Below, piece after piece: positions 1-11,700 of a stretch of 64,000 nt of DNA. Every line of letters begins with the position of its first letter. Position 1 is the first letter of the stretch. Source of the stretch: Trichoplusia ni (Eukaryota > Arthropoda > Insecta > Lepidoptera > Noctuidae); contig NC_039481.1 of NCBI RefSeq assembly GCF_003590095.1, forward strand, positions 4,030,001-4,094,000, read 5' to 3'. The notes under the pieces are model-generated. The model saw nothing but the letters and a program-made list of their open reading frames with translations, did not search any database and was not told where the DNA came from. Made by a program: the position numbers and the translations under genes.

Positions 1-167
1 TTAAATTTATTGAGGTACATTTATCTTTGAAATAGTAAAAAAAATCTGGTCTGTTTAATTTGATTTATATAAAACCATAAGTGTATTATTATTTAGGTAA
101 ATGAGTTGTTATAGTGAAAAAACAATATCTTAAATTTGTCACTGTTTTAGTAGAAATTCATTCTTAC

Positions 168-597
168 CACCCGCGGTACAAAACTGTCCAAATTTCTTTT
201 CTGAAGCAATTCGCAAGCCATTGCTGAGTACCGTGACTTCTGTGCGTGAATCGTCTGCTGTAGCTGTGGAATATGTGACGGGGGGTAGGTTCGGCATAGG
301 CTCCGACAAGGGTGGCAAAGGGGTTACAACGCCTCTGTTTACTGAAGGAGCAGTTTTCTCGACTTCTTGGCTGTAATTTCTTACGCTCCATCTTTGAGTA
401 CTAAACCTACAAGTGAAATCTTTGTTATGATATGATGCAATTACAACAAAAGTGACCACTTCAAAACATGGGTCTGCAATTAGCAAGATAATACCTGAAC
501 GCATGCATAAAAAAACAATAATGAATAATACGACTTACCCATTTTTCATAGGAAATAACCTAGTGAAAAGATGTTTCATGTCCATAACATGCGACAT
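168..597 (-). CDS. PMPCA: Mitochondrial processing peptidase alpha subunit, 5' part (first two coding exons)
   Basis: Partial gene running off the left edge. Exon 1 is 597-539 (MSHVMDMKHLFTRLFP...), ending in phase 2 before a gtaagt donor. Exon 2 is 406-168, starting after a ttgtag acceptor and ending before gtaaga. The join gives a basic, Ser/Arg-rich presequence (FSTQRWSVRNYSQ), then the family landmarks TPLPPLSEPMPNLP, TVLSNGLRIASE and FGQFCT, which mark the start of the M16 peptidase-like domain. In the family this subunit binds the presequence while the beta subunit carries the zinc site; the enzyme removes targeting peptides in the matrix. The third exon would lie left of base 1. The start is the first ATG of exon 1; two in-frame ATGs follow within six codons. 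It is divergent from the FDXR gene. Homology is clear; the exact start is inferred. Confidence 0.88.
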
Positions 598-1530
598 CTT
601 CACAAACAGCGGGAATTTTCACACCGAAATTGTTGGCTATGTAATAATATCTTATAATACAACAGAATAAGTGTGGTTTAGTAATTTAATTTTAAATTTA
701 ATAAAAAATATTAATAACAGATCATCTATTCATTTGTTGAGAGGTCCTATTTTGATGGCCATTTCAGATTTTTGAGAGATTCATTCTAGAATTATAGAGT
801 TACACTACAAAAATCGTCTAAAGTAAAAAAACAAACTAAATGGTTCTTTAATAAGTTTTCAATAAATTCATGTTTTATTGACTTTTTTAGCTACTATTAG
901 CCGATTTTTTAATATTATTTAAGTCTAAACGGTATCTAACTTAAATATTCTCCACCGAAGCACTAATGGACATCGTACCATTTTTTTGTAGCTGCACTTG
1001 AGCTAAACACTGTGTTGTGTTTGCTAGGTTCGCCAGTTGCCTGTCTATGTAGTCTATGAATGTTAATGTCAATATTAAACGTCATGCAATGAATGTCAAA
1101 CACGCAACACGAAACGAAAACGTACACACAAATATATTTAATGTAATTATTTCGCCATCAAAAATACATATTATTAGTTACATACATAAAGTAAAATAGT
1201 AATTTAGTTTTAAGTACAACCTCAAAATTACTTACTAAGAATATACTGTAGATATAAATAGGTACCCAAAGCACACCGCCAAGTTGAAAAACTCCAAAAC
1301 TAGTTCAACCAAATTACAGTTCGATAAATCCGATGATGTTAAGATAATAAGAAAGATATATTTTGTCGGCCGCTACTCTTCCATATTTATTTATTATAAT
1401 TTATCATGACGTAATTTGAATTTCAAATGAGTAAGAGCGTCGTTGAATGATAAAATAACGAGAAGACTGGCGAATAAGTAAGTGTGAAGTTTTAATCTGA
1501 GTAAAGAAATAATACTAGCTGAAAGTCAAG
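598..1530. promoter_or_regulatory. Divergent intergenic region between PMPCA and FDXR
   Basis: These 933 bases separate two start codons on opposite strands, so the stretch must hold both promoters or one shared one. It is AT-rich. I see no CpG-rich core, TATA box or other ORF that I can support. The FDXR ATG at 1531 is preceded by an A-rich leader. Confidence 0.5.
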
Positions 1531-3440
1531 ATGAGTTACAAATTAATGAAAAGGGTGTTAAGTTCCGCGCCTCACAAAAAGTGTCCGCAAGTATGTATTG
1601 TGGGTGCTGGGCCCGCCGGCTTCTATGCGGCTATGCATCTCACGAAAAAGCTGCAGTCTGTAAACATTGATATATTGGAAAAACTTCCAGTGCCTTTTGG
1701 ACTTATCAGGTTATCTTCTTCAATCAAGATAATAATAATTATATTATTTTTTAAGCTCTAGTTTAAAAACATTTTTTGTATTTTCAGGTATGGAGTGGCC
1801 CCAGATCATCCAGAAGTAAAAAATGTTATAAACCAGTTTACAAAGGTTGCACAACAGGCTAATGTTAATTTCTATGGAAACATAACCTTGGGAAAAGATG
1901 TTGATCTTGAACAATTGAGACAAAACTATGACGCAGTCTTACTGGTAAATATCTTTTAATATTTGAAATTATGATTTTAATTCACTGTGGAAAAAACTTT
2001 TATTTTGTAGTAAACATGTCCACATAATACTAATACAGATTTAGAAAAATGCAGGTCCCTTGTACTTGTATTTTGTATGATAGTGTTGTTTTGCTCATCA
2101 TCATTGTAGCCTGCCTATCTGATTTCCTCCAACCTGTTACCTCAGATACCTGGGCTTGGGCAACAGAATACCCCTTAGTTAGACTGGTTGTTGTTACAAT
2201 TTTGTGTAAATATAAATCATTAAATAAATACTGCAGAAAGTAAATCTTTGTCGTTGATTATCAATGACAATAATCAACTTTATTTCAGACTTATGGTGCT
2301 GAAGAAGATAAGTTACTTGGTATAGAAAATGAAGAAGCAAGTAATGTAATAGCTGCTCGCAATTTTGTGGGATGGTACAATGGACTCCCTGCTGATAAAC
2401 ATTTAAAAGTAAGATTATTGTTCTTACACAACTCTCCCCTGTATTTCGTGTTTTACAAATATAACTTTTTTTAATTCTTTCTGCAGATTGACCTCTCCTG
2501 CAGGACTGCAGCCATTCTTGGACAGGGAAATGTGGCATTGGATGTAGCAAGGATCCTATTAACACCCATTGATGACCTAAGAAAAACCGACATTACAGAA
2601 CATGCTCTTAGTGTGCTTTCAGAATCAAAACTTAAGGAAATATATTTAGTTGGCAGAAGAGGACCCCTTCAAGTTGCATTCACAATAAAAGAGCTTCGTG
2701 AACAACTTAAACTGAAAAATTGTAAAACAATTTGGAATGAAAAAGACTTTCAAGATGTTGAAAAAGTTGTTCCTAATCTTGCTCGTCCGAGGAAACGACT
2801 GACTGAACTAATGCTGAAGTCTGTTAATGAAAAACATACAATAGTTGATGATCCCAATACTAAGTATTTCAAACCTATATTCTTTAGAAGTCCAAATAAA
2901 TTTTTAGTTGATGACAAGAAACAATTAAGTGGAATTGAATTAACTTGTAACACACTTGTCGGGGATAGTTTAGAAAATCAGAAGTGTGTCCCTACTGATC
3001 AAAAGGAAATATTAAACTGTAATTTAGCCTTTAGGAGTATAGGTTATAAAAGTGTTAAAGCAGATAAAGATTTAATATTAAACCAAGGATGTATACCAAA
3101 TGACAAAGGTGTTGTGGAAGATGCTTCTTCAAAATTAGCCAAGCTCTATGTAGCAGGTTGGCTAGGTACTGGACCTGTAGGTGTTATACTACATACAATG
3201 GGCAATGCTTTCCAGGTCGCCAAAGTAATGTGTGATGATTTAAGCAAACTTAATTCTGATCACAGAAAGGCAGGATTTGAAGAAGTAAAGAAAACTATTT
3301 CAAAAAATAATGACAATGTTATAGATTGGACTGGTTGGGAAAAAATAGATATGTTTGAAGTAGAACAAGGTAAAAAAATAGGAAAGCCCCGTGAAAAAAT
3401 TTGCGATGTTGAAAAGATGATAGAGGTAGCTAAAGCATAA
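1531..3440 (+). CDS. FDXR: NADPH:adrenodoxin oxidoreductase, mitochondrial (ferredoxin reductase)
   Basis: Four exons: 1531-1709, 1788-1944, 2289-2408, 2487-3440; joined length 1410 nt, 469 aa, the usual family size. Phases are 2, 0 and 0 and all join in frame. After a short basic, Ser-rich mitochondrial presequence comes the FAD-binding motif VCIVGAGPAGFYAA (about residues 22-35). PVPFGLIRYGVAPDHPEVK spans the first junction. The NADPH-binding part is ILGQGNVALDVARILL (about 162-177) followed by GRRGPLQVAFTIKELRE. The C-terminal FAD contact reads WLGTGPVGVI and the tail ends in GKPREK. The enzyme passes electrons from NADPH to mitochondrial ferredoxin for P450s (ecdysteroid synthesis in insects) and Fe-S or heme work. 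The intron 1 donor is gttatc, a weak but GT site. Intron 2 carries a SINE fragment. The identity is secure. Confidence 0.95.
2094..2196 (-). repeat. Truncated 5S-headed SINE fragment in FDXR intron 2
   Basis: Read on the minus strand, this stretch matches the body and tail of the same SINE family seen complete at 18415-18735. It shares the words for tctaact/aggggtat, gttgccca, gaggaggt(c)agataggca and a GATGATGA tail (here ctcatcatcat on the plus strand). The middle segment between 'agataggca' and the tail is missing compared with the fuller copy, so it is an internally deleted relic. Family assignment rests on comparison within this window and on known lepidopteran repeats. Confidence 0.65.
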
Positions 3441-3547
3441 ATAAAAATAATGTTTGTAGATAAAATAAGTATGTATACAAAAAGATAATAAAATTTATAT
3501 TTGTTAAAATAAAAGACGTTTATATATTTAAAATGTTTAACCCAGCA

Positions 3548-3553
3548 AATAAA
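3548..3553 (+). terminator. Possible poly(A) signal of FDXR
   Basis: An AATAAA lies about 108 bases after the FDXR stop codon, preceded by other AATAAA-like words at about 3440-3500. The one used cannot be told from sequence. Confidence 0.35.
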
Positions 3554-3660
3554 GAATTTTTTGTTTCAAATGCTTTAATTTATTTCTTACTAATGTTAGT
3601 TGTGGCTTCGACCACGTTGCTGTGAATATTGCGAGTTCAGAAAATGGCAAAATATTCTTC

Positions 3661-3862
3661 TTTTATATATATATATAAAAATGAATAGCTGTTCGTTAGT
3701 CTCGCTAAAGCTTGAGAACGGCTGAACCGATTTGGTTCATTTTAGTCCTGAAATATTCGTAGCAGACCAGGGAAGGTTTAAACGGTATTAAAATATGGAA
3801 AAGTTGCAAAAAAATATTGACTGTTAAGCGGTACGCGTACGTAGTTCGCCGGGACAGCTAGT
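3661..3862 (+). mobile_element. Helitron-like non-autonomous fragment (ends cagctagt)
   Basis: Starts in a TA-rich run and carries the words 'gctgttcgttagtctcgct', 'gagaacggctgaaccgatt' and 'ggaaggtttaaa' that I know from a very common lepidopteran repeat. It ends in 'cgccgggacagctagt'. The CTAGT end fits a Helitron 3' terminus (CTRR followed by the host T). A second copy of that end lies at 24433-24445. There is no coding capacity. Confidence 0.6.
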
Positions 3863-3945
3863 ATTCTATATTCTTTTTAGTTCCTGAGATTAGAGGGTTC
3901 AAACAAGCAAACTCTTCAGCTTCATAATATTATAGCATAGATTTC
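3863..3945 (-). mobile_element. Helitron Lep1-type 5' terminal fragment
   Basis: The reverse complement contains 'gctgaagagtttgcttgttt' and 'ctaatctcaggaacta', the opening of a repeat (Lep1/Helitron type) widespread in Lepidoptera that usually begins 'tctatactaatattataaagc'. It directly abuts the preceding Helitron-like piece but in the opposite orientation. Confidence 0.6.
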
Positions 3946-4148
3946 TATTCTAGTAACAGCTTTGGCTTGTGTTCTGAGATGCCTTACACGTTCCTGTAGT
4001 AATTAATGTATTTTTGGTTCCGACTCTTCCGACACGCTTTATTTTGCGGTAGTATATTTTGAATTAACACTCAGTAGTCAGTCGGTACTCAATAGAGTAG
4101 TTTTATTTCTTAATTAAATTCTCCATGTACAAACATCCGCAGTTATTA
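3946..4148. other. Intergenic DNA, nothing recognised
   Basis: AT-rich spacer between two mobile-element relics. No ORF or motif that I can support. Confidence 0.5.
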
Positions 4149-4770
4149 AGGCGTAACCTCATGGTCGCTCGTAGCTCACGATCTGATCACACGACCCCAT
4201 TTTTAAATTTCCCGCGTCTCGAAAAAGCGACTTAAAATGATCGCAAGAAAGGTAGCGAAAAACCTGAAAATGTTGAGCTACGGCCTTTGCAGTTGCTCGT
4301 TTGCAGCGACAAATCTGGTCATGTAATATGTAGCGATAAAGCTCAAAATATTGAACTTTGTCGCTGGAAAAAAAAGATCACAGGTAATGAATTCACTATA
4401 GAATAGAGGAAAGAAAGGAAAATATTAAGCGGTCGAGACAAGTCGATGTAATTTATATAAAAGTGGTGCTGCAAACGGTCCCTAAATTAAGTTACAGTTA
4501 CAGTTTTATGAAATTTATGTACCTATGTAACTTTAAAAAAATCACACTTGTTTCTACATAATAGCCAGTTCACAATTAGATTATAGATATAAATGTTTTG
4601 TTTTTCAGGAAATTTAAAATGGGATCGCTCGACCAGATTGTCGCTGCAAACGAGCGACGATCGACTCCATGAAGCAGCGACTTTTCGGGTCGCGGGAATT
4701 TAAAAATGGGGTCACGTGATCGGATTTGTCGCTGTAAACGAGCGACGAGCGATTGCGTGCGGTTACGCCC
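4149..4770. mobile_element. Foldback/MITE-like element with long imperfect terminal inverted repeats
   Basis: The two ends are inverted copies. The left outer end reads GGCGTAACC and the right ends GGTTACGCC. Both arms then carry tcgctcgt, a gatc(t/c)gatcac-like word, and 'gaccccatttttaaatt' next to 'cccgcg'. A second, inner inverted pair follows: 'gctcgtttgcagcgacaaa' near 4293 and its near-exact complement near 4635-4660. The short word 'cgctcgt/gagcgac' recurs many times. There is no coding capacity; a 63-codon open frame at 4716-4907 is a shadow. 'TTAT' occurs beside both ends, but a target duplication is not certain, so the superfamily is left open. Confidence 0.7.
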
Positions 4771-5279
4771 TTATGGTCCAAGATTGGAGTGACAACATTA
4801 AAGTATTTATTTCAAACCATTCCTCCATATCCAAATTACAAGGTCCACTGGACCTAATAGGCCTTTCTCAACTTGCTGCACTAGTTCAAGCCAGCCACCG
4901 CTTTTAGGTCATCGAACCATCGGACTTTGGTATGTATTTATGCAAGTTTTATTTTATTTGACACTGCAATATCAAATATTTTTAATATATCAAAAGTAGA
5001 ATATTGTGAGATTATTTAAAGGTGGTCTATTAGACGACTGGATTTTTCAGTACAAAATAATTATGCAATAATTATTCAATGAGCGAAGAGCTGGTCCTTA
5101 ACTTATAGTCTCAACTGTCAATGTCATAAACTTGCTTAGCTTTATGTTTTTGTGACGATTCGGATTGGAGGTTATAATATAAATCTGCAATGTGTTATTA
5201 AATAAAAACCCTTTATAGTCAAGTAATATACGAATTATACCACAAATACTAGTGCTTAAAATATCTGCAGTCTGCAATA
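4771..5279. other. Intergenic DNA upstream of TRMT6
   Basis: AT-rich. It includes the promoter and 5' UTR of TRMT6 somewhere upstream of 5280. No distinct motif seen. Confidence 0.4.
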
Positions 5280-6774
5280 ATGTCAAACGAAATAAAAATT
5301 GGTGATTATGTTGTTATACAGAAACAGAATTACAAAAAACTGCATAAGTTTAATAAGGCTGATTCTTCAATAAGCTTGGGACGAGATACGGTAAATTTAA
5401 AAGGCATTGATGGCTGTCCCTACTTTTCAGTATTCAAAATGATTCCTAAAAGTAGCAAGAGGAATAGAGATTATACTGTAGAACTAGCTCAAGAAGCTGT
5501 GAAATTAAAAGATGAAATTGATATTAAAGTTTCTGGTAGTGACAATAGAAACATATTAGACGACGGAAACTCACAAAAGTTATCTGCATCTGATATAGAA
5601 ACACTAAAGAGTGATTCAAATAAAGCATCTGATATTGTTGGGACATTAATAAATAATTCAAACACTTTTCATAATAAAACTGAATTTTCTCAAGATAAAT
5701 ATTTAAGGAAAAAAGAGAAAAAGTATTTTGAGTACTTTCAAGTCATAAAACCTAATTTAAGAGTAATAAGTGAAATTATGTACAAACTAGATCCTGGTAA
5801 AATCCAGAATTTGCGTATAGATACGTTGTCACAAATAATCACTATGGTGAATATACATTCTGAAGGGAACCACCTGTTGTATGACTCAGGATCAAATGGG
5901 TTAGTGGCTGCTGCTTTACTGAGTGTTATTGGAAAGGACACTAATGGTAAACTATTACACATGCACCCAGGCAACATGTCTCAGAAACAGGCATTGTTAG
6001 CCATGAACTTCCCTGAAGAACAGTTGAACAGATGTGTTTCAGTAAATGTTTATTCAGCTCTTAGACAATTCTATCAAGGATGTGATACTAATAATGGTGT
6101 TGACAAAGACATACAAACAAGTGAAAATGATGAAAATCCTCTTAAGAGAAAAGCAGATGAAACAGATGAACATCAAAGTAAAAAAATGAAACAAGAGGAA
6201 GATGAGGAATTAGTTGAATCTTTAGATAAAACAGACGGTGATAAACCAAGAGGGAATAAGAAGCCTAAATGGCACTTTGACAATATTGCTGCATCAGAAA
6301 TACTGCAAAACAAAATGGATTCATTGGTGATAGCATGTAAAGAAGACCCTCAAAATATATTTAATGAACTGGTATCATTTGTAAAACCTGGCCGGCCATT
6401 TGTAATATATTATAGTGCAGTAGAACCCTTGCAGCAGTTATATCTGACACTGAGACCTCGTGCCAATGTAGCTGCATTAAAACTCACATGTAATTGGATG
6501 AGAAACTATCAGGTTAGTCTAGAATCATCAAAAAAGCCATTTTCCTCTTTAAGTTTATCTTTTGTAGTCCCACTGGCATAGGCCTCCTCTTTGTTTATGA
6601 CATTTTCTTGTCTCTTGCCCTTTGCATCCATTCTATTCTTGCTCTCTTGTACATATTATTATACCATTACATAATTCTTAATTTTATTTTCAGGTGTTGC
6701 CAGAGAGAACACATCCAGAGGTGACAATGAATGGGGCAAGTGGGTATTTACTAAGTGGATATGTTTTAAAATAA
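5280..6774 (+). CDS. TRMT6: tRNA (adenine(58)-N1)-methyltransferase non-catalytic subunit TRMT6 (Gcd10/Trm6)
   Basis: Two exons: 5280-6512 (411 codons, phase 0, CAG|gttagt) and 6694-6774 (26 codons plus stop after ttttcag). The protein is 437 aa. N-terminal IKIGDYVVIQ and a Lys-rich stretch lead to KYFEYFQVIKP, which fits the conserved 'KKKK Y..' block of Trm6. Next come LLYDSGSNGLVAAALLSVIG and LLHMHPG, the degenerate Rossmann region of this non-catalytic partner. A Lys/Glu-rich, probably disordered insert with a nuclear-signal-like KRKADE begins near residue 289. The C-terminal block has GRPFVIYYSAVEPL, then WMRNYQVLPERTHP and GASGYLLSGYVLK, which closes the family fold across the splice junction. 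It partners TRMT61A to make m1A58 in tRNAs, including initiator tRNA, in the nucleus. If the intron were read through, the frame would end at 6581, which lacks the conserved end. Confidence 0.93.
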
Positions 6775-8745
6775 GTTATCTGTGTATTAGTAGGTCTTAA
6801 ATTTGTAGAAAAAAAAATACAACATTTTATAAATTTATTTATTTCTCTCATTTACTCAATGAACATATCATGTCTAAATGCATTATAAAATTTCATGAAT
6901 CACTATGACTGACATGCAATGAATTGCAACTGTATATTTTTGTAGATACATTTCAATATCTGTTCAATATGTTTGCATTTTTTTGTTTTTAATTTATTAT
7001 AACTCTTTATAATTTTCGATCATGATTAGATTCCTTTAAAATTGGGGTATCCTACCTAGGCAAATCTGATCACGTATAAATCACAACAGTAAATTTTCAT
7101 TATAAAAATTTCATAAAATTGTCAAATACAAAGTCCAAGGAATACAAAATGGAAACATACAGAACACTTTTGGTACAGAGTTTAGTTATATCTTTCAAAA
7201 CACTGAATGAACAGTAACAGTGCCATATCATCATACTGTAAAGGAATGTAATTCAGTCTAATGTGGTTTGCATTTGTTGTGTTGCTCAGTGATATATTAA
7301 CACTATCATAATATGAAAAATAACTTAATTGATAGTAAAAAAAAATTACATTACATATTCGAGAGGAACATTGATTGCTGCGACCTGCGTGAATTATGAT
7401 ACATATAAGCGCGATAATAAATGAATTTGGCACTTATCTAATTATAAATTAGTATAGCTTTGTTTCCTAATGTGCCAAGCATTGCTTGATAAGCTAAAAG
7501 CCATTACCTGCTAGTTATGATACATGTTGTGCTGCAACAGGAACCAAAATCTTTTTGAAAATAATTATATTCTGTGTATTTTACCATCCCCAGTGCTATT
7601 TAGATATCTTCCTAATAGACTCGTATTTTAGACCAAATTATTAAAAAAATAACTGATATACTTAAATTCCACAATCAGTTTACAATTTATTCTTAGAAAG
7701 GGAAATGTTTATTAGCATAAAGACTTAACTACATTCTATTAAAAACAAGTTATCGCTGTCGCTAGCACCATTTTTGCAATAAGGTATTATTCACATTACA
7801 TAAATGATTATAATTCTTTTATGTATCTTGTAGTCACTGAATGATTTCTTTTTACAAAAGGGGAATGTTACATCAAGAAATGAATGATATGATTACGATA
7901 TGATAGAAGCAATAGCATTGGATATATGCCTACAAGCAATTCATATTATACAAAAAAACATTACAATTAAGTTGCGCTCTACACTTGTAAATATGAATTC
8001 ATTGAAATAATTAAATAAGATATATTACTCGTATATTACAGAATGTTATCGTAAAATAAAATATTTGTTATAAATATTATAATTTCTTTATATCTAAAGT
8101 ATTTTCAATCTAAAACTGAAAAGCTAACAAAGCAGTAAGATAAATCTAGAGATCTTTAGAATTGACAGATTTATTCGACATGCGAAATATAACAATATTC
8201 TACGGCTGACAATGATGTAGAAATAGAAGTAGTAGTAAACAGTTGAGCAGCCATATTAATAAGTCAATCGAGGGTTAAACACACTGGTCTGGCGTTTGTA
8301 CACGCCAGTAAACAGCTACATCTCAATTTTGGCAAGCTACGTACACGATATAGTAACACACGCTCTTATTGCGAATTTGTAAAATATTAATAGACACAGA
8401 TATACCACCCTTTTACATTTCGCTGAAAAGAAATAATCTTGTAATTTGTCTTACAATATAAGATAACACAATAATTCAAAACCAAAACAATAATACTGCA
8501 CCGGAGTTCGCACCAAACAATATATAAATACATAGACTATTTATGCATGCAGTATCTTTAAGTAAAACATGTTAAATAAAAACTTTGGTATTGGTGTTAA
8601 CATATCGAAAGGCATACGTCGCTGTCGTAAACAGCACTAAACGCTAAAGCAGTAGCGTAAGATTCAAATGAGCTCGAGTCTCGGCTTGGCCGGTAACGCG
8701 TCGTCACAAGGGCGCCGACACCGATAGGCGGCGGACAACGTCCAG
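6775..8745. other. Convergent 3' region between TRMT6 and DCLK
   Basis: The TRMT6 and DCLK stop codons face each other across about 2 kb of AT-rich sequence. This must hold both 3' UTRs. Short ORFs here (for example 7182-7433) show no recognisable protein features. No repeat that I can name. Confidence 0.5.
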
Positions 8746-11700
8746 CTATGAAGAATCCTCGTCGTACCACGTGCGGAAGTCGCAGCTTTCGTCATAATCG
8801 TCCTGTTAACAATACACGGTTTTAATATAATTATGGTAATATAATATCTTGTGATGCACATGACTATGCATGCGAGAAGCTATTGTTTTGGGTCAAATGT
8901 AGGTACTTTTTTATTCTAAAATGAAGACCAACAAAAGAAAATAGCTGATGAACTGACCGCCATCCAAACGTGGTCGAGCACGTCCTCAGCAGCGAAGCGT
9001 AGTTCTGGTTGCGGGCGCAGCATGTTGGCGACCAGGTCGATAGCGCCCGCCGACACGCGCTCCCAGTGCGGCGCGGGGAACTCTAGCCGCGCCGACAAGA
9101 TGGCGTCGAACAATTTCTCCTGGTCGCCGTCAGGAGAGGAGAATGGTGGGAAACCGCAAAGCAAAATGTATAGAATGACTCCCGCAGCCCATACATCAAT
9201 CTGTAAAACAAGTTTATTCATTTATTAACGTAATCATCGACGTTTTCCTGAAAACGCATGGCCGTACGTAAATGTTTCATAAACGTTTCAGTTATAATCT
9301 CTGCACGTGATTTGATTGTATGGTTTTGTTATCGAAAGTCTTTTGTCCGCAATATGTAGCTTATTACATGGGCGTTAGGAAAAGTTAGTTACGTAGTTCA
9401 AGTTCAACATTTTTTCAAACAATTGTGGGAATTATACCAAATTCTTTGTGAACAATGTATTTTTTATGTTCACGGACAATACTGATTTCATAAAATGACT
9501 TTAATACAAAAGCAAATGCTTTCTAAGACGTTATAATATTACCTTTAAACCATATCCAGTTTCCAGAAGAATTTCTGGAGCTACGTATGTAGGAGTACCG
9601 CAGACGGCGTGTAGAGGCCGCCACACTTCGACGGCCAGCCCGAAGTCAGCCAGCTTCAGGCCTCGTATACTGCCGTCCAGGCCTACTTCTACCTGCGGAT
9701 CAATTGGGTATTTTATAAACTGTGTCCTCTTAATCTAGGATTTATTTATTTAACCATCAAATATATTTATTTACATCATAAGATTGATATTTTTACAAAT
9801 GAATTATAAGTATTTGATACAAAACTGATAATTATTTTAACTTTATACAACAAGAAACAAATACGAGATACATGCGTCCATTTTGATATGATTACTTGAA
9901 TGATTTGATATGAAAATATTAATTATGTTATAACTTATGTATGTTAGTTGATCGCTTACCAATAGATTTTCGGGTTTGATGTCACGATGCACTATAGAAA
10001 GCGAGTGTAGATATGCGATAGCGGATGTTAAGTGGCCGATTAGCAAACGCGCTTGGGGCTCAGAAAATTTGGAAGCGGCCGCGATACTATCAAACAAGTC
10101 TCCACCTAAAAATATAAATATCGTTCAAGTGGACTATGTCATATAAAGCCATGTCTTATATTCGAAGTATTGTTAAATGATGATATGATTGATTTGAATC
10201 CATATCATAAAATGGGAATACACACCACTGACTAATTCCATTACAAGGAAGAGCCATTCAGGGCTATCCTGTTCTTCGATGAGCGATACGATACGTGGAT
10301 GACACAGCTTTCTCATTACACGGACCTAAAGAATAAGAAAAGAAAATGAACGCGGATATTATGCGAGTGTACTTTCTCTTCTACAAGCAGATGCAAAAAA
10401 GGTAATTTATATAAGAACATTTATACAGCAATATATTACATTACATTTAGGTGCAGTAGTGTACTACAGAAACTACACAATCATACACAAAAAAAAGAAG
10501 GATGGTAAGGTAAAATTTTAGTCAGTCATTACAATGTGAATAAGGTGATCAGGGTATTAGTTTTTGAGTCAATTTTGGGGAGTACTTTATAATTAGATTC
10601 AATCCAAGTGTGATCTTTTATATACCTTAGTACTAGCAGTACTAGTAAAATGAAACTCATTATATTTACCTCAGCCTCCACATAGTGTTCCTTGCCCTTG
10701 CATTTGGCCTTATCAATAATTTTGAGAGCATATTCCTTCCCTGTGGTCTTGTCTTTACATATCCGTACAACAGCGAAGTTGCCATCACCTATTATTATCA
10801 CAAATGGTATGATAATGATTGTATAAAACTGGTCAAAATTGAGTATTTTTAAAGTGTATGTAGGGAAACAGTATCAAAGAATGTAAAAATAGTCAGTAAA
10901 CTAGGATGCTTGTGCAACAAATTCAAATAGACTTTAATGCTAAAAAGAATGTGGATAGTTTAGACGTTTTATGTGAAGCAAGTTTCAAATACATACTTTG
11001 ACCAGATAATACAACAGGTTGATTGTGAACATTGATATTGTTATAATAATTTTCTCGACAACTAACAACAAATTTGAAATTATATGCATATTTTTATACC
11101 TACTTCTATTCCTTTTGTGGGAAAGGTACAAGTTCACAATTCGCCTGGTGTATTACGACAACACAAGTTGAAAATGATATGTTAGATATTGAATATTAAA
11201 AATTAATCTTATGTTAGATGTAAAGTGTGTTAATAAATGTTTACCAATAATTCTGCCGACGCTGTACTTTAAGCGTAGTGGTTGCGGCAGCTGTGGGCCG
11301 GTCGTGTCGTCAGCGGCGTCACCGGCCGCGCCCGCGCCGGCCTCGCTGGCCGCCCGCGCTGCTCCGCCGCCAGCCTTCACAGGCATGCGAGGCTTCGGTC
11401 CCGCCCTTATTATAAGAAAATAGAAACATTGACGTTAAAAACTACATAAATAATATTTATTCTGTAATGAATGCACAAGTTGTTCTATTTTTACCTTGAA
11501 TTCCTAGATATTGGAGTTTTCCTACATTGTAACACAGCTTTATTCTCTTCAAATTCCAATTCAAAATCTTCTTGGTTTACCCTAAAAATTGAGGATATAT
11601 TAAATGGTTTATTTGAATTATTTCTTCCATAGTAGTACATTTGAGTCAATTTATTTAAATCCAAGTGTATTTGATTTTTTATCACTTCAATAACGGTACC

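Noticed and set aside
4716..4907. 63-codon ORF on the plus strand
   Set aside because: It lies across the right arm of the foldback element and has no recognisable protein features.
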